DNA from: JBKHJZ01 sp046537875
Lineage (GTDB): Bacteria > Actinomycetota > Acidimicrobiia > Acidimicrobiales > VFJN01
Direction: 5' to 3'
DNA length: 31,400 nt
Assembly (NCBI GenBank): GCA_046537875.1
Contig: JBKHJZ010000018.1
Span: 1-31,400, forward strand
Of the stretch, positions 8,019 to 15,112 are shown piece by piece. Positions within the stretch are counted from its first letter, which is position 1, and each line of letters opens with the position of its first letter. The notes beneath the pieces were generated by a model. That model was given only the letters and a program-made list of their open reading frames with translations. It was not told the origin of the DNA and did no database searches. The position numbers were made by a program, and so were the translations under genes.

Positions 8019-8064
8019 TTCTGGCAGCGCTCACTTCGCCCACCGCGAACCGCCGCTGCCAGAA
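8019..8064 (+). repeat. 46-nt oriented palindromic element, copy 1
   Basis: TTCTGGCAGCG at 8019-8029 pairs exactly with CGCTGCCAGAA at 8054-8064 across a 24-nt loop. The loop has the family core CTTCG-N5-CGCGA in forward orientation. In this copy TTCGC and GCGAA within the loop can also pair. It lies between the 3' end of the amidohydrolase gene and the 5' end of the flavodoxin-like gene. Confidence 0.88.
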
Positions 8065-8128
8065 AACAAGCCCTGACCAAAGCCGGCCCTGACCGGAGCA
8101 GGCCCCTGCCGGAACCCCGAGGACGATG

Positions 8129-9847
8129 TCAGCCGGCCACGGGCGCGCGCTGCGCCCCACGGAGCAACCGGCCCGGCCGCTCGCCCGTGGCCTCGTCGGC
8201 CTCGCGTACGACGACGCCGCGCTTCACGGTGGCCGCGTAGCCCCGGGCCCGCTGCACCAGCCGCCGCCCGCCGGCCGGCAGGTCGTACACCATCTCCGGC
8301 GGCTCGATCCGCAGCGCGTCGAGGTCGATCACGTTGACGTCGGCGAGGTACCCGGGCGCCAGCAGGCCGCGGTCGTCGAACCCGTACAGCGCGGCCGTGT
8401 CCCGGGTCTGCTTGTGCACGACCTGCTCGAGCGGGAGCCGAGGGCCGCGCGCCCGGTCGCGCACCCAGTGGCTGAGCATGTAGGTGGGCAGGCTGGCGTC
8501 GCAGAGCAGGCCGCAGTGCGCCCCGCCGTCCCCCAGCCCGAGCACGGTGTCGGGCCGCTCGAGCATCGCCTGCAGCGCGCCGAAGTCGCCGTGGCTGTAG
8601 CCGAGGACCGGCAGGTACAGCAGGCCGCGGCCGTCGTGCGACATCATCAGGTCGTAGGCGACCTCGTGGGGGGTCCGCCGCTCGCGGGCCGCGATCGCCT
8701 GCACGCTGCACTCGGGTGCCGGCTCGTAGTCGGGCGGGTCGCCGAGCGGGAAGAGCTTGTGGAACGCCGCCAGGATGAAGGCGGCCACCCCGGTCAGCGC
8801 CGGTCGCTCGCTGACGATCGCCTCCCTCACCTCCGCGCGCCGCAGCCGTGCGATGCGCTCGTCGAGCGGCAGGTCGGCGAGCGGCTGGTACGACTCGTGG
8901 AACATGAACGGATGGGCCGTCGACTCCCAGCCGAGCAGCAGGCACGCCGGCCGGCCGGCCACCTGCGGCACGACCCGAGCCCCCCGGCGGCGGGCATCCT
9001 CGGCCAGCTCGATCATGTGCTGCCAGTGCTCGGGCCGGATGTCGTCCTGCAGGCAGCCGAACGTGACGGGCCGGCCGGTCTCGCGGGCGATCGCCTCCAT
9101 CCAGGCGACCTCGCCCTCGGCGTCGAACATGTCGCTCGCCACCTCGAACACGCCGGTGCCGGTGTCGCCGAGGGCCCGGCCGATGCCGATCAGCTCGTCG
9201 GCCGACGCGGTGGTCCCGGCGGCGAGCTCGCCGTCCTTCGCCCGGTGGAGGATCGTGCGCGTGGTCGAGAAGCCGACTGCGCCGGCCTCCAGGGCCTGGC
9301 GCACCACGGCGGACATGGCGTCGATCTCCCCGGGGGTGGCCTCGGCGTTGGCGCCGCCGCGCTCGCCCATCACGTAGGCGCGCACCGCCCCGTGCGGCAC
9401 GAGCGCGCTCACGTCGAGGGTGCGGGCCATGCGGTCGAGCTCGTCGAGGTACTCCGGGAACGTCTCCCAGTTCCAGGTCATCCCCTCGGCGAGGGCCGTG
9501 CCCGGGATGTCCTCGACGCCCTCCATGAGCTGGATGAGCCAGTCGCGCTTCGCCGGGTCGGCGGGTGCGAACCCCACCCCGCAGTTGCCCATGACGATGG
9601 TCGTCACCCCGTGCCAGCTCGACGGGCTCACGTCGGGGTCCCAGGTGACCTGCCCGTCGTAGTGGGTGTGGATGTCGACGAACCCGGGGGTGACGAGGCG
9701 GCCGTCGGCGTCGATCTCCCGCCGGCCCTGCGCCTCCACCGCGCCGACTTCGACGATGCGATCGCCGTCGATCGCGACATCGGCGTGGCGGGCGGGTCCT
9801 CCCGAGCCGTCGACGACGCTCCCGTTCCGGATCACCAGGTCGTGCAC
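8129..9847 (-). CDS. D-aminoacylase-like amidohydrolase (Amidohydro_3), paralogue 1
   Basis: A 572-residue cytoplasmic amidohydrolase. The small N-terminal beta domain (DLVIRNGSVVDGSG) leads to PGFVDIHTHYDGQ with metal ligands H60 and H62. GNCGVG follows, with C89 matching the zinc-bridging cysteine of N-acyl-D-amino-acid deacylases. GLGDGGAHCG carries the late aspartate. The two histidines expected in the SHxR and SHLK motifs of true D-aminoacylases appear replaced (EVASDM and FGCLQD), so the metal site and reaction may differ. The GTG at 9847 is preceded by GAGGGGG about 7 nt away. A perfect palindrome at 9910-9927 is a likely operator. A close paralogue lies at 15113-16858. D-amino-acid amide hydrolysis is the default guess; I would not assign substrate. 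Confidence 0.85.
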   Translation of the reverse strand: MHDLVIRNGSVVDGSGGPARHADVAIDGDRIVEVGAVEAQGRREIDADGRLVTPGFVDIHTHYDGQVTWDPDVSPSSWHGVTTIVMGNCGVGFAPADPAKRDWLIQLMEGVEDIPGTALAEGMTWNWETFPEYLDELDRMARTLDVSALVPHGAVRAYVMGERGGANAEATPGEIDAMSAVVRQALEAGAVGFSTTRTILHRAKDGELAAGTTASADELIGIGRALGDTGTGVFEVASDMFDAEGEVAWMEAIARETGRPVTFGCLQDDIRPEHWQHMIELAEDARRRGARVVPQVAGRPACLLLGWESTAHPFMFHESYQPLADLPLDERIARLRRAEVREAIVSERPALTGVAAFILAAFHKLFPLGDPPDYEPAPECSVQAIAARERRTPHEVAYDLMMSHDGRGLLYLPVLGYSHGDFGALQAMLERPDTVLGLGDGGAHCGLLCDASLPTYMLSHWVRDRARGPRLPLEQVVHKQTRDTAALYGFDDRGLLAPGYLADVNVIDLDALRIEPPEMVYDLPAGGRRLVQRARGYAATVKRGVVVREADEATGERPGRLLRGAQRAPVAG

Positions 9848-9909
9848 GGAACATCCCCCTCGTCCGGCCGGCCGTCGCCGGCGCCGGTCACGTGTTCAGT
9901 CGACCATCA

Positions 9910-9927
9910 CTTGACCGCGCGGTCAAG
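9910..9927. promoter_or_regulatory. Perfect 18-bp palindrome, candidate TetR-type operator
   Basis: CTTGACCGCGCGGTCAAG is fully self-complementary. It sits 63 bp upstream of the GTG of the D-aminoacylase-like gene, just after the crotonase stop, and contains TTGACC, a good -35 hexamer, on either strand. Length and symmetry fit a TetR-family operator overlapping the promoter. The cognate regulator is not identified. Confidence 0.55.
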
Positions 9928-9944
9928 GCCTCCGGCCCGGGGGC

Positions 9945-10844
9945 TCACACCTCGCCGTCGTGGGGCTCGCCCGTGCGGTAGTCGCCGAAGGGCTTGTCGC
10001 GCTCGGACAGGGCGGCGGTGAGACCGCGGGTCCGCATGTCCTCGATGAACCGCCGGAAGCTCGGCTGGTGGACCCCGAGCGCGCACAGCTCGGTGCCCGA
10101 CCGGATCGCCGCACGCAGGCCCATCACGTCCATCGCCCGGTGGACCGTGCGCTTGTTCAGCTGCACGATGTCGGGCGGCACCTTGGCGATGCGCTCGGCG
10201 ACGGCGATCACCGTGGCCTCGAGCTCGCCGGCGGGGACGGCGCGGTTGGCCCAGCCGAGCCGAGCGGCCTCGACGCCCGTGATCGAGTCGCCGGTGACCA
10301 TCATCTCCATGGCGGCCCGCATGCCCATGAACCAGGCATGGAACTGCATGTCGGGCACGCCGAACCGCACGGCGGGGTAGCCGATGCGGGCGTCCTCGGC
10401 CACGTACACCAGGTCGCACCCGGTGGCCAGCTCGCTGCCCCCGGCCAGGCAGTAGCCGTGCACCTGGGCGATCACCGGCTTGGCGAGGTCCCAGATGCTC
10501 ATCCAGCTCTCGGTGACGTGGCGCGGCCACTGGCCCTCGCCCGTGGCGGTGAAGAACGGCAGCTCGGTGCCCTCGTTGCCGCCGCCCAGGTCGTAGCCGG
10601 CCGAGAAGCAGGTGCCCGCCCCCCGGACGACCATCACCCGCACCTCGTCGTCGCGGTCGCCGTCGCGCAGCGCGTCGATGAGCGCGCCCCGGAGCGGGTT
10701 GTTGAGCGCGTTGCGCTTCTCGGGGCGGTTCAGGGTGAGGCGCCGGACGCCGGGGGCGGGCTCGTCGGCCAGGACGAGCCCGGGTGCGTCGGCTGCGGGC
10801 GACGTGCCGTCGCCGGGCGGGGAGACCGCGTCTGCGTCGGTCAC
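9945..10844 (-). CDS. Enoyl-CoA hydratase/isomerase (crotonase) family protein
   Basis: A 299-residue crotonase-superfamily protein, slightly long because of a disordered Pro/Asp-rich N-terminus (1-22). LTLNRPEKRNALN is the family entry motif. FSAGYDL (80-86) and the CLAGGSEL helix start (132-139) build the oxyanion hole that stabilises the acyl-CoA enolate. E138 aligns with the first catalytic glutamate of enoyl-CoA hydratase, whereas the second glutamate position reads YPAV (A158). A plain hydratase is therefore doubtful, and an isomerase, hydrolase or lyase variant is possible. The GTG at 10844 was chosen because GAGGAG lies 8 nt upstream and because it begins 10 nt after the stop of the upstream amidohydrolase; the two are surely one transcript. 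Confidence 0.86.
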   Translation of the reverse strand: MTDADAVSPPGDGTSPAADAPGLVLADEPAPGVRRLTLNRPEKRNALNNPLRGALIDALRDGDRDDEVRVMVVRGAGTCFSAGYDLGGGNEGTELPFFTATGEGQWPRHVTESWMSIWDLAKPVIAQVHGYCLAGGSELATGCDLVYVAEDARIGYPAVRFGVPDMQFHAWFMGMRAAMEMMVTGDSITGVEAARLGWANRAVPAGELEATVIAVAERIAKVPPDIVQLNKRTVHRAMDVMGLRAAIRSGTELCALGVHQPSFRRFIEDMRTRGLTAALSERDKPFGDYRTGEPHDGEV

Positions 10845-10854
10845 CGGGCGCTCC

Positions 10855-12075
10855 TCACAGCCCCTGGCCCACGGCGCCGAGCAGCGCCTCGTTGGGCTCG
10901 TCGGGCATGCGCTCGAGCGGCGTGCCGATCTCGTCGACCGTCGGGCCGAACCGCTCGCCCAGCGCCGCGAGGGCATCGAGGTCGAACCCGTACAGCTCGG
11001 CGGCGTTGCCCCCCAGCAGCCGGCGCAGGACGGCCGGATCGGTGTCGTGGAACAGCAGCCGTAGGTGCTCGCGCGTGAAGGGGTGGGTGCCCTCGTCGTG
11101 GGGATAGTCGCTTCCCCACATGCACCGTTCGATGCCGATCTCGTGCATGGCGGTCACGTCGTCGGGCCGTGGCTGGCTCACGCCCATGTGGCAGTTCTGC
11201 ATGAAGTACTCGGTGGCCGACCGGGGCAGCACGTGCTCCTCTCCGTAGCGGATCTCCCCGGTCTGGCCGGTGTCGCGGATGCGGGCGAGCACCCGGTCGA
11301 GCCGGCCGAGGAGACCGGGAACCCACGAGCACCCGCTCTCCGTGACCACGAACTTCAGGCGGGGGAACCGCTCGAAGATGCCGGAGAGGATGAACTGGAC
11401 CAGCGGCCGCTGGGCGTAGAACCCCGCCTCGTTGATGTACAGCAGCATCGAGACCGGGTAGGGCCCGTAGTTCGGCAGGCCCGTGCCACCGTGGACGTTG
11501 ATCGGCACCTCCAGCTCCTCGATGGTGGCCCAGAGCGGGTCGTACACGGGGTCGTAGAGGGGCTTGACCCACGTGACGTCGGGGGCGACGTTCGGCAGCA
11601 GCAGGCCGCCCCGCAGGCCGTTCTCCTTGATGAACCGCACGTCCTCGATGGCGTCGTCGACGTCGTTGAGGAAGATCTGGCCGATGCCCGCCCGGCGCTC
11701 GGGGAACCGCCCGCACCAGTCGACCAGCCAGCGGTTGTGGGCCCGGATGCCGGCGAGGCGATGCTCGTACTCGTCGGGCTTCGGCGGGGCCGCGAACAGC
11801 ACGAAGCTCGGGAAGAACGGGGGCACCGTGTTGGGGAAGACCACCTCGCCCACGACCCCGTCGGCCTCCTGCTGCCCGTTGCGCATGTCGTCGTCCCAGT
11901 TGCGCAGGCGCCGCTGGTCGCCGAGGTCGCGGAAGGGGTTGCGGTAGCGACCCCGCCAGGCGTCGAAGTCGTCCTGGTACTTCGACTCCAGGTACTCCCG
12001 GTACTGCGCGTGGCTGCCCCCGGCATGGCAGTCGGCCGAGATGATCGTGTAGTGGGCCGCGGTCGCTGGTGCCAT
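10855..12075 (-). CDS. Amidohydrolase family 2 (ACMSD-type) metal-dependent hydrolase
   Basis: A 406-residue TIM-barrel hydrolase of the Amidohydrolase_2 family (PF04909), which includes aminocarboxymuconate-semialdehyde decarboxylase and many ring-cleavage hydrolases. The N-terminal ISADCHAGG (D15, H17) stands where relatives have DxHxH, so one metal histidine is missing or displaced. INVHGG, FVVTESGCSWVP and MWGSDYPHDEG (D323, the late catalytic or metal aspartate) follow in family order. The ATG at 12075 was chosen because the conserved strand begins just after it, GGGG precedes it, and an operator-like palindrome lies 14 bp upstream. It forms an operon with the crotonase. This pairing is common in actinobacterial lipid or aromatic catabolism; the exact substrate is unknown. 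Confidence 0.86.
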   Translation of the reverse strand: MAPATAAHYTIISADCHAGGSHAQYREYLESKYQDDFDAWRGRYRNPFRDLGDQRRLRNWDDDMRNGQQEADGVVGEVVFPNTVPPFFPSFVLFAAPPKPDEYEHRLAGIRAHNRWLVDWCGRFPERRAGIGQIFLNDVDDAIEDVRFIKENGLRGGLLLPNVAPDVTWVKPLYDPVYDPLWATIEELEVPINVHGGTGLPNYGPYPVSMLLYINEAGFYAQRPLVQFILSGIFERFPRLKFVVTESGCSWVPGLLGRLDRVLARIRDTGQTGEIRYGEEHVLPRSATEYFMQNCHMGVSQPRPDDVTAMHEIGIERCMWGSDYPHDEGTHPFTREHLRLLFHDTDPAVLRRLLGGNAAELYGFDLDALAALGERFGPTVDEIGTPLERMPDEPNEALLGAVGQGL

Positions 12076-12088
12076 CGCCCCAGTCTGT

Positions 12089-12104
12089 CGAGAACGCGTT
12101 CTCG
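12089..12104. promoter_or_regulatory. Perfect 16-bp palindrome, KstR-like candidate operator
   Basis: CGAGAACGCGTTCTCG is fully self-complementary and lies 14 bp upstream of the amidohydrolase ATG at 12075, in the divergent region shared with the short-chain dehydrogenase. Its centre AAC-GC-GTT fits the AACnnGTT core known for KstR, the TetR repressor of sterol catabolism. A degenerate relative (AGAACGCCATTCTCG) occurs at 12178-12192. Confidence 0.55.
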
Positions 12105-12187
12105 TTTCCAGCCCCCGTGCCGGACCGATCACCGTCCGTGCAGGACCGATGGCCGCCCCTCCTGGTGGGACGGCCCTAGAACGCCAT

Positions 12188-12311
12188 TCTCGTCGCCTGA
12201 CGCGTGTGGGGCCGGAACGTCACCGGCCGGCGAGGCCGCACCCCGCGACGGCGTCTCGTCGTCCGGACACGTCTCACGGGCGCCACGTCACCGGCCGGGG
12301 AGGCCGCGCCC
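12188..12311 (+). repeat. Degenerate tandem duplication upstream of the short-chain dehydrogenase
   Basis: The stretch 12217-12243 recurs at 12285-12311, 68 bp further on, with about two mismatches in 27 bases (shared core ACGTCACCGGCCGG then GAGGCCGC). TCTCGTCG at 12188 and 12254 precedes each copy at similar distance, so the duplicated unit is about 56-58 nt. The second copy ends 3 nt before the apparent -10 TACGGT (12315-12320). Confidence 0.6.
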
Positions 12312-12314
12312 GGC

Positions 12315-12342
12315 TACGGTCGTCCCCGACGATCAGGGAGGT
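12315..12342 (+). promoter_or_regulatory. Apparent -10 and ribosome-binding site of the short-chain dehydrogenase gene
   Basis: TACGGT at 12315-12320 is a plausible -10 hexamer. GGGAGGT at 12336-12342 is a strong Shine-Dalgarno sequence ending 4 nt before the ATG at 12347. This decides the start against an in-frame codon far upstream, at 12149. Confidence 0.5.
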
Positions 12343-12346
12343 ACCC

Positions 12347-13171
12347 ATGGCGCTGCCCGCCCCCACCGACTCGACGACGTGCCTGGTGACCGGCGCATCG
12401 TCGGGCATCGGCGCCGAGATCGCCCGCGACCTCGCCCGCCGCGGCCACGGCCTCGCGCTGGTGGCCCGCCGGGCCCAGCGCCTCGACGATCTGGCCGCCG
12501 AGCTCAGCGGCCGCCACGGCGTGCGCGTCGAGGTCGTGCCCGCGGACCTCACCGATGGCGACGCCCGCGAGCGCCTCGGCCCCACCCTCGCCGATCGTGG
12601 GCTCACCGTCGATGTGCTGGTCAACAACGCCGGCTTCAGCACCCAGGGGCCGGTGCACCGCAGCGATGCCGCCCGCGAGGTGGCCCTGGTGCGCACCAAC
12701 ATCGAGGCGGTCGTCGACCTGTGCAGCCGGTTGACCCCCGGGATGGTGGAGCGCGGGCGCGGCGCAGTGCTCAACGTGGCCTCCACGGCGGCCTTCCAGC
12801 CTCTTCCCGGCCAGGCCGCCTACTCGGCGTCCAAGGCGTTCGTCCTCACGTACACCCGGGCGCTCCGGGCGGAGCTCGCCGGCACCGGGGTGACGGCCAC
12901 CGCGCTGTGCCCGGGGCCTGTCGAGACCGAGTTCAGCGCGGTGATGAACGAGGGGCGCGGCACCTACCAGGCCGGCGACGCCCTGCCCCGAATCATGTGG
13001 CGTCCGGCCCCCGAGGTGGCCAGGGCGGGGGTCGAGGGGCTGGACCGGGGCCGCGCGGTGGTGATCCCGGGCGTGGCCAACAGGGCCGGAGCCCTCGGGG
13101 CCCGGCACACGCCCCACACGCTGCTGATGCCGCTGCTCGCCCGCCGGCACCCCGGCCTCCGCCAGAACTGA
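12347..13171 (+). CDS. Short-chain dehydrogenase/reductase (SDR) family oxidoreductase
   Basis: A 274-residue classical SDR of standard size that would use NAD(P)(H) to oxidise an alcohol or reduce a ketone in the cytoplasm. The cofactor loop TGASSGIG lies near residues 15-22, the structural NNAG motif near residues 92-95, and the catalytic Ser of NVASTAAF precedes YSASK, with the catalytic Tyr and Lys. The PGPVET segment after the catalytic residues is also typical. An arginine pair in VARRAQRL after the second strand favours NADPH. The start is fixed by GGGAGGT. It is divergent from the ACMSD-type amidohydrolase and may share control through the palindrome at 12089. Two palindromic elements lie just downstream. 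The C-terminal ~25 residues look like a non-conserved tail. Confidence 0.88.
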   Translation: MALPAPTDSTTCLVTGASSGIGAEIARDLARRGHGLALVARRAQRLDDLAAELSGRHGVRVEVVPADLTDGDARERLGPTLADRGLTVDVLVNNAGFSTQGPVHRSDAAREVALVRTNIEAVVDLCSRLTPGMVERGRGAVLNVASTAAFQPLPGQAAYSASKAFVLTYTRALRAELAGTGVTATALCPGPVETEFSAVMNEGRGTYQAGDALPRIMWRPAPEVARAGVEGLDRGRAVVIPGVANRAGALGARHTPHTLLMPLLARRHPGLRQN

Positions 13172-13187
13172 GACTGCCCCACCAGCG

Positions 13188-13233
13188 TTCTGGCAGCGCC
13201 CGCTTCGCCGATCGCGTCTCAACGCTGCCAGAA
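13188..13233 (+). repeat. 46-nt oriented palindromic element, copy 2
   Basis: TTCTGGCAGCG at 13188-13198 pairs exactly with 13223-13233, and flanking CG/CG extends the arms to 13 bp. The loop core CTTCG-CCGAT-CGCG is forward oriented. It lies 16 nt after the SDR stop, in a convergent gap. Confidence 0.88.
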
Positions 13234-13279
13234 CGTCGGGGACACTCGGGGACAACCCCGCGGCGGCCCCCACACCACC

Positions 13280-13325
13280 TTCTGGCAGCGCCCACTTCGC
13301 CCACCGCGACGCGCCGCTGCCAGAA
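13280..13325 (+). repeat. 46-nt oriented palindromic element, copy 3
   Basis: Exact 11-nt arms at 13280-13290 and 13315-13325 enclose a 24-nt loop with the core CTTCG-CCCAC-CGCGA, forward oriented. It starts 92 nt after the start of copy 2, within the same convergent gap between the SDR gene and the small zinc-protein gene. Confidence 0.88.
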
Positions 13326-13366
13326 CGCACCACCCGGCGGCACCTCCCGCCGGATGCCGGGTCAGG

Positions 13367-13618
13367 TCATGACTCCGTGGCGCCCACGCGGTCGACGATC
13401 GCCTCGGTGTGCTCGGACTCGCGCGCGCAGTGGGCACAGCAGTAGAAGCGGCCCTCGACCTCGACGCCGTGGCCGATGACGATGCAGCCGCAGTGCTCGC
13501 AGCGCGGGGCCAGGCGGGTGATCGCGCACTCGAAGCAGTCGAAGGTGTGCGTCGCCCCAGCGGCGGTCACCTCGAACGCCTTGTCGTAGTCGTTGCCACA
13601 TTGCTCACAACGGGCCAC
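13367..13618 (-). CDS. Small cysteine-rich zinc-binding protein, metallothionein-like
   Basis: An 83-residue protein with ten cysteines. The first pair is C4-x-x-C7. The second is C28-x-x-C31. A cluster C40-E-H-C43-G-C45 is followed by C60-C61-x-x-C64, with H24, H50, H63 and H70 nearby. The half CEHCGCIVIGHG...GRFYCCAHC resembles prokaryotic metallothioneins and treble-clef zinc proteins, in which a CxCxV strand packs against a YCCxxC helix. A role in zinc or copper buffering, or as a zinc-stabilised adaptor, is an inference. The GTG at 13618 was chosen because GGGGAGGA precedes it. It stands alone between a convergent SDR and a divergent P450. I do not recognise a named family member. Confidence 0.72.
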   Translation of the reverse strand: MARCEQCGNDYDKAFEVTAAGATHTFDCFECAITRLAPRCEHCGCIVIGHGVEVEGRFYCCAHCARESEHTEAIVDRVGATES

Positions 13619-13801
13619 CTGGTCCTCCCCTCGTCGCCGGTCGGTCGCCGGCCGCGCCGGGGGCTCCGGCCGAACGCACTCCCGACGGCTACCCGCTGGG
13701 CCGCCGGTTCACACCGCTGCCCGGCGGCGGAGCGCACCGAGCGCGCGGCCGATGCCGGGCGGCGTAGTGTCCTGTCAGCAGCGCGACCGCGGAGGGGGCA
13801 C

Positions 13802-15043
13802 GTGAGCACCATCGACGCCCGGCAGATCGACCTGCTCGACCGCGACCGGTTCACGCGCGGGGTCCCGCACGACTGGTTCACCTGGCTCCGGGCGAACGAC
13901 CCGGTCCACCACCACCCGGAGCCGGGCGGCCCGGGGTTCTGGGTGATCACCCGCTACGACGACGTGGTGGCGGCCAACCGCGACGCCACCTCGTTCTCGT
14001 CCGACCAGAGCCACGGCGGGGTCGTCGGCCTCGAGGGACCGACCGCCGCCCCGCCCGGCACCGAGGCGGCCGGGAACCTCATGCTCTACATGGACCCCCC
14101 GGCGCACACCCGCTACCGGAAGCTGGTCAACCGGGGCTTCACGCCCCGCATGATCGGCCGGCTCGAGCCCCACGTGCGCGACCTGACCGTCCGGATCGTC
14201 GAGGACGCGATCGCCCGCCGGGAGTGCGACTTCGTCGTGGACGTGGCCGCCGAGCTGCCGCTGGAGGTGATCGCCGAGTTGCTGGGCGTCCCGCGCGACG
14301 ACCGCCACCGGCTGTTCGACTGGTCGAACCGGATGATCGGCTCGGACGACCCCGAGTACCAGGTCAGCGAGCAGGCGGCCATGGACGCCCGGGTGGAGAT
14401 GTTCCTCTACGCCCAGCGGCTGGCCGGCGAGCGTCGCGCCGAGCCCCGCGACGACATCGTGACCACGCTGCTCGACGCCGAGATCGACGGCGACTCGCTG
14501 TCGGACCTCGATTTCAACATGTTCTTCCTGCTCCTGGCGGTGGCCGGCAACGAGACGACCCGCAACGCGATCGCCCACGGCATGCACGCTCTGCTCGAGC
14601 ACCCGGAGCAGTACGAGCGGCTCGTCGCCGAGCCGTCGCTCATCGACCCGGCGGTGGAGGAGATCCTCCGGTGGGCGTCACCGGTGATGTACTTCCGGCG
14701 CAACGCCACGCGCGACGCCGAGGTGGGGGGCCGCACCATCCGGGCCGGCGAGAAGATCAGCCTCTGGTACATCTCCGCCAACCGCGACGAGGACCACTTC
14801 GACGACCCGTTCTCGTTCGACATCACCCGCGACCCCAACCCCCACATCGCGTTCGGTGGGGGCGGGCCGCACTTCTGCCTCGGGGCCCAGCTCGCCCGGC
14901 TCGAGATGCGGCTGCTCTTCCAGGAGCTGACGGCCCGGGTGCCGAGGGTCGAGGCGCTCGGCCCGCCCGAGCGCCTGCGCTCCAACTTCATCAACGGCAT
15001 CAAGCACCTGCCGGTCCGGCTCACACCCGCCGCCGGAACCTGA
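13802..15043 (+). CDS. Cytochrome P450
   Basis: A 413-residue soluble bacterial P450 of normal length, a heme monooxygenase needing ferredoxin and reductase partners not present in this window. Landmarks: the I-helix oxygen-activation motif AGNETT (248-253), the K-helix ExxR (E287 to R290), and the heme loop FGGGGPHFCLG with the thiolate C359. The sequence around the heme loop resembles the actinobacterial families that hydroxylate terpenes, fatty acids or sterol side chains, but the exact CYP family cannot be assigned by eye. The GTG at 13802 was chosen because GGAGGGGG precedes it and the protein then starts like other P450s; the frame is open upstream. TAGTGT at 13763-13768 is a possible -10. 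Confidence 0.92.
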   Translation: MSTIDARQIDLLDRDRFTRGVPHDWFTWLRANDPVHHHPEPGGPGFWVITRYDDVVAANRDATSFSSDQSHGGVVGLEGPTAAPPGTEAAGNLMLYMDPPAHTRYRKLVNRGFTPRMIGRLEPHVRDLTVRIVEDAIARRECDFVVDVAAELPLEVIAELLGVPRDDRHRLFDWSNRMIGSDDPEYQVSEQAAMDARVEMFLYAQRLAGERRAEPRDDIVTTLLDAEIDGDSLSDLDFNMFFLLLAVAGNETTRNAIAHGMHALLEHPEQYERLVAEPSLIDPAVEEILRWASPVMYFRRNATRDAEVGGRTIRAGEKISLWYISANRDEDHFDDPFSFDITRDPNPHIAFGGGGPHFCLGAQLARLEMRLLFQELTARVPRVEALGPPERLRSNFINGIKHLPVRLTPAAGT

Positions 15044-15112
15044 GCGGGCCGGCACCCGGTCCCCGGCCGCGAGCAGCCGGCACGCCGCTCACCGGAAACG
15101 CCGATCGCCGGA

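Noticed and set aside
8065..8128. Short repeated words (CCTGACC, CCGGCC) after palindromic copy 1
   Set aside because: The repeats are short, imperfect and within the background expected for GC-rich intergenic DNA.
12149..12346. Upstream extension of the SDR reading frame from 12149
   Set aside because: The added residues are Arg/Pro-rich and encoded by the tandem duplication, and a strong GGGAGGT site precedes the internal ATG at 12347.
13188..13325. Palindromic elements considered as integron attC sites
   Set aside because: No GTTRRRY core and no integrase; flanking genes are ordinary chromosomal ones on opposite strands rather than promoterless cassettes.
13280..13325. Element considered as a bidirectional intrinsic terminator
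   Set aside because: Location between convergent genes fits, but there is no T-tract, and identical elements sit in a divergent promoter region, so termination cannot be the family's general role.
11065..13479. Plus-strand open frame of 804 codons
   Set aside because: It runs antisense to the ACMSD-type gene and out of frame through the SDR gene; no family features.
13409..13801. Upstream extension of the P450 frame from 13409
   Set aside because: It overlaps the small zinc-protein gene antisense and has no P450-like sequence; the GTG at 13802 has a strong ribosome-binding site.
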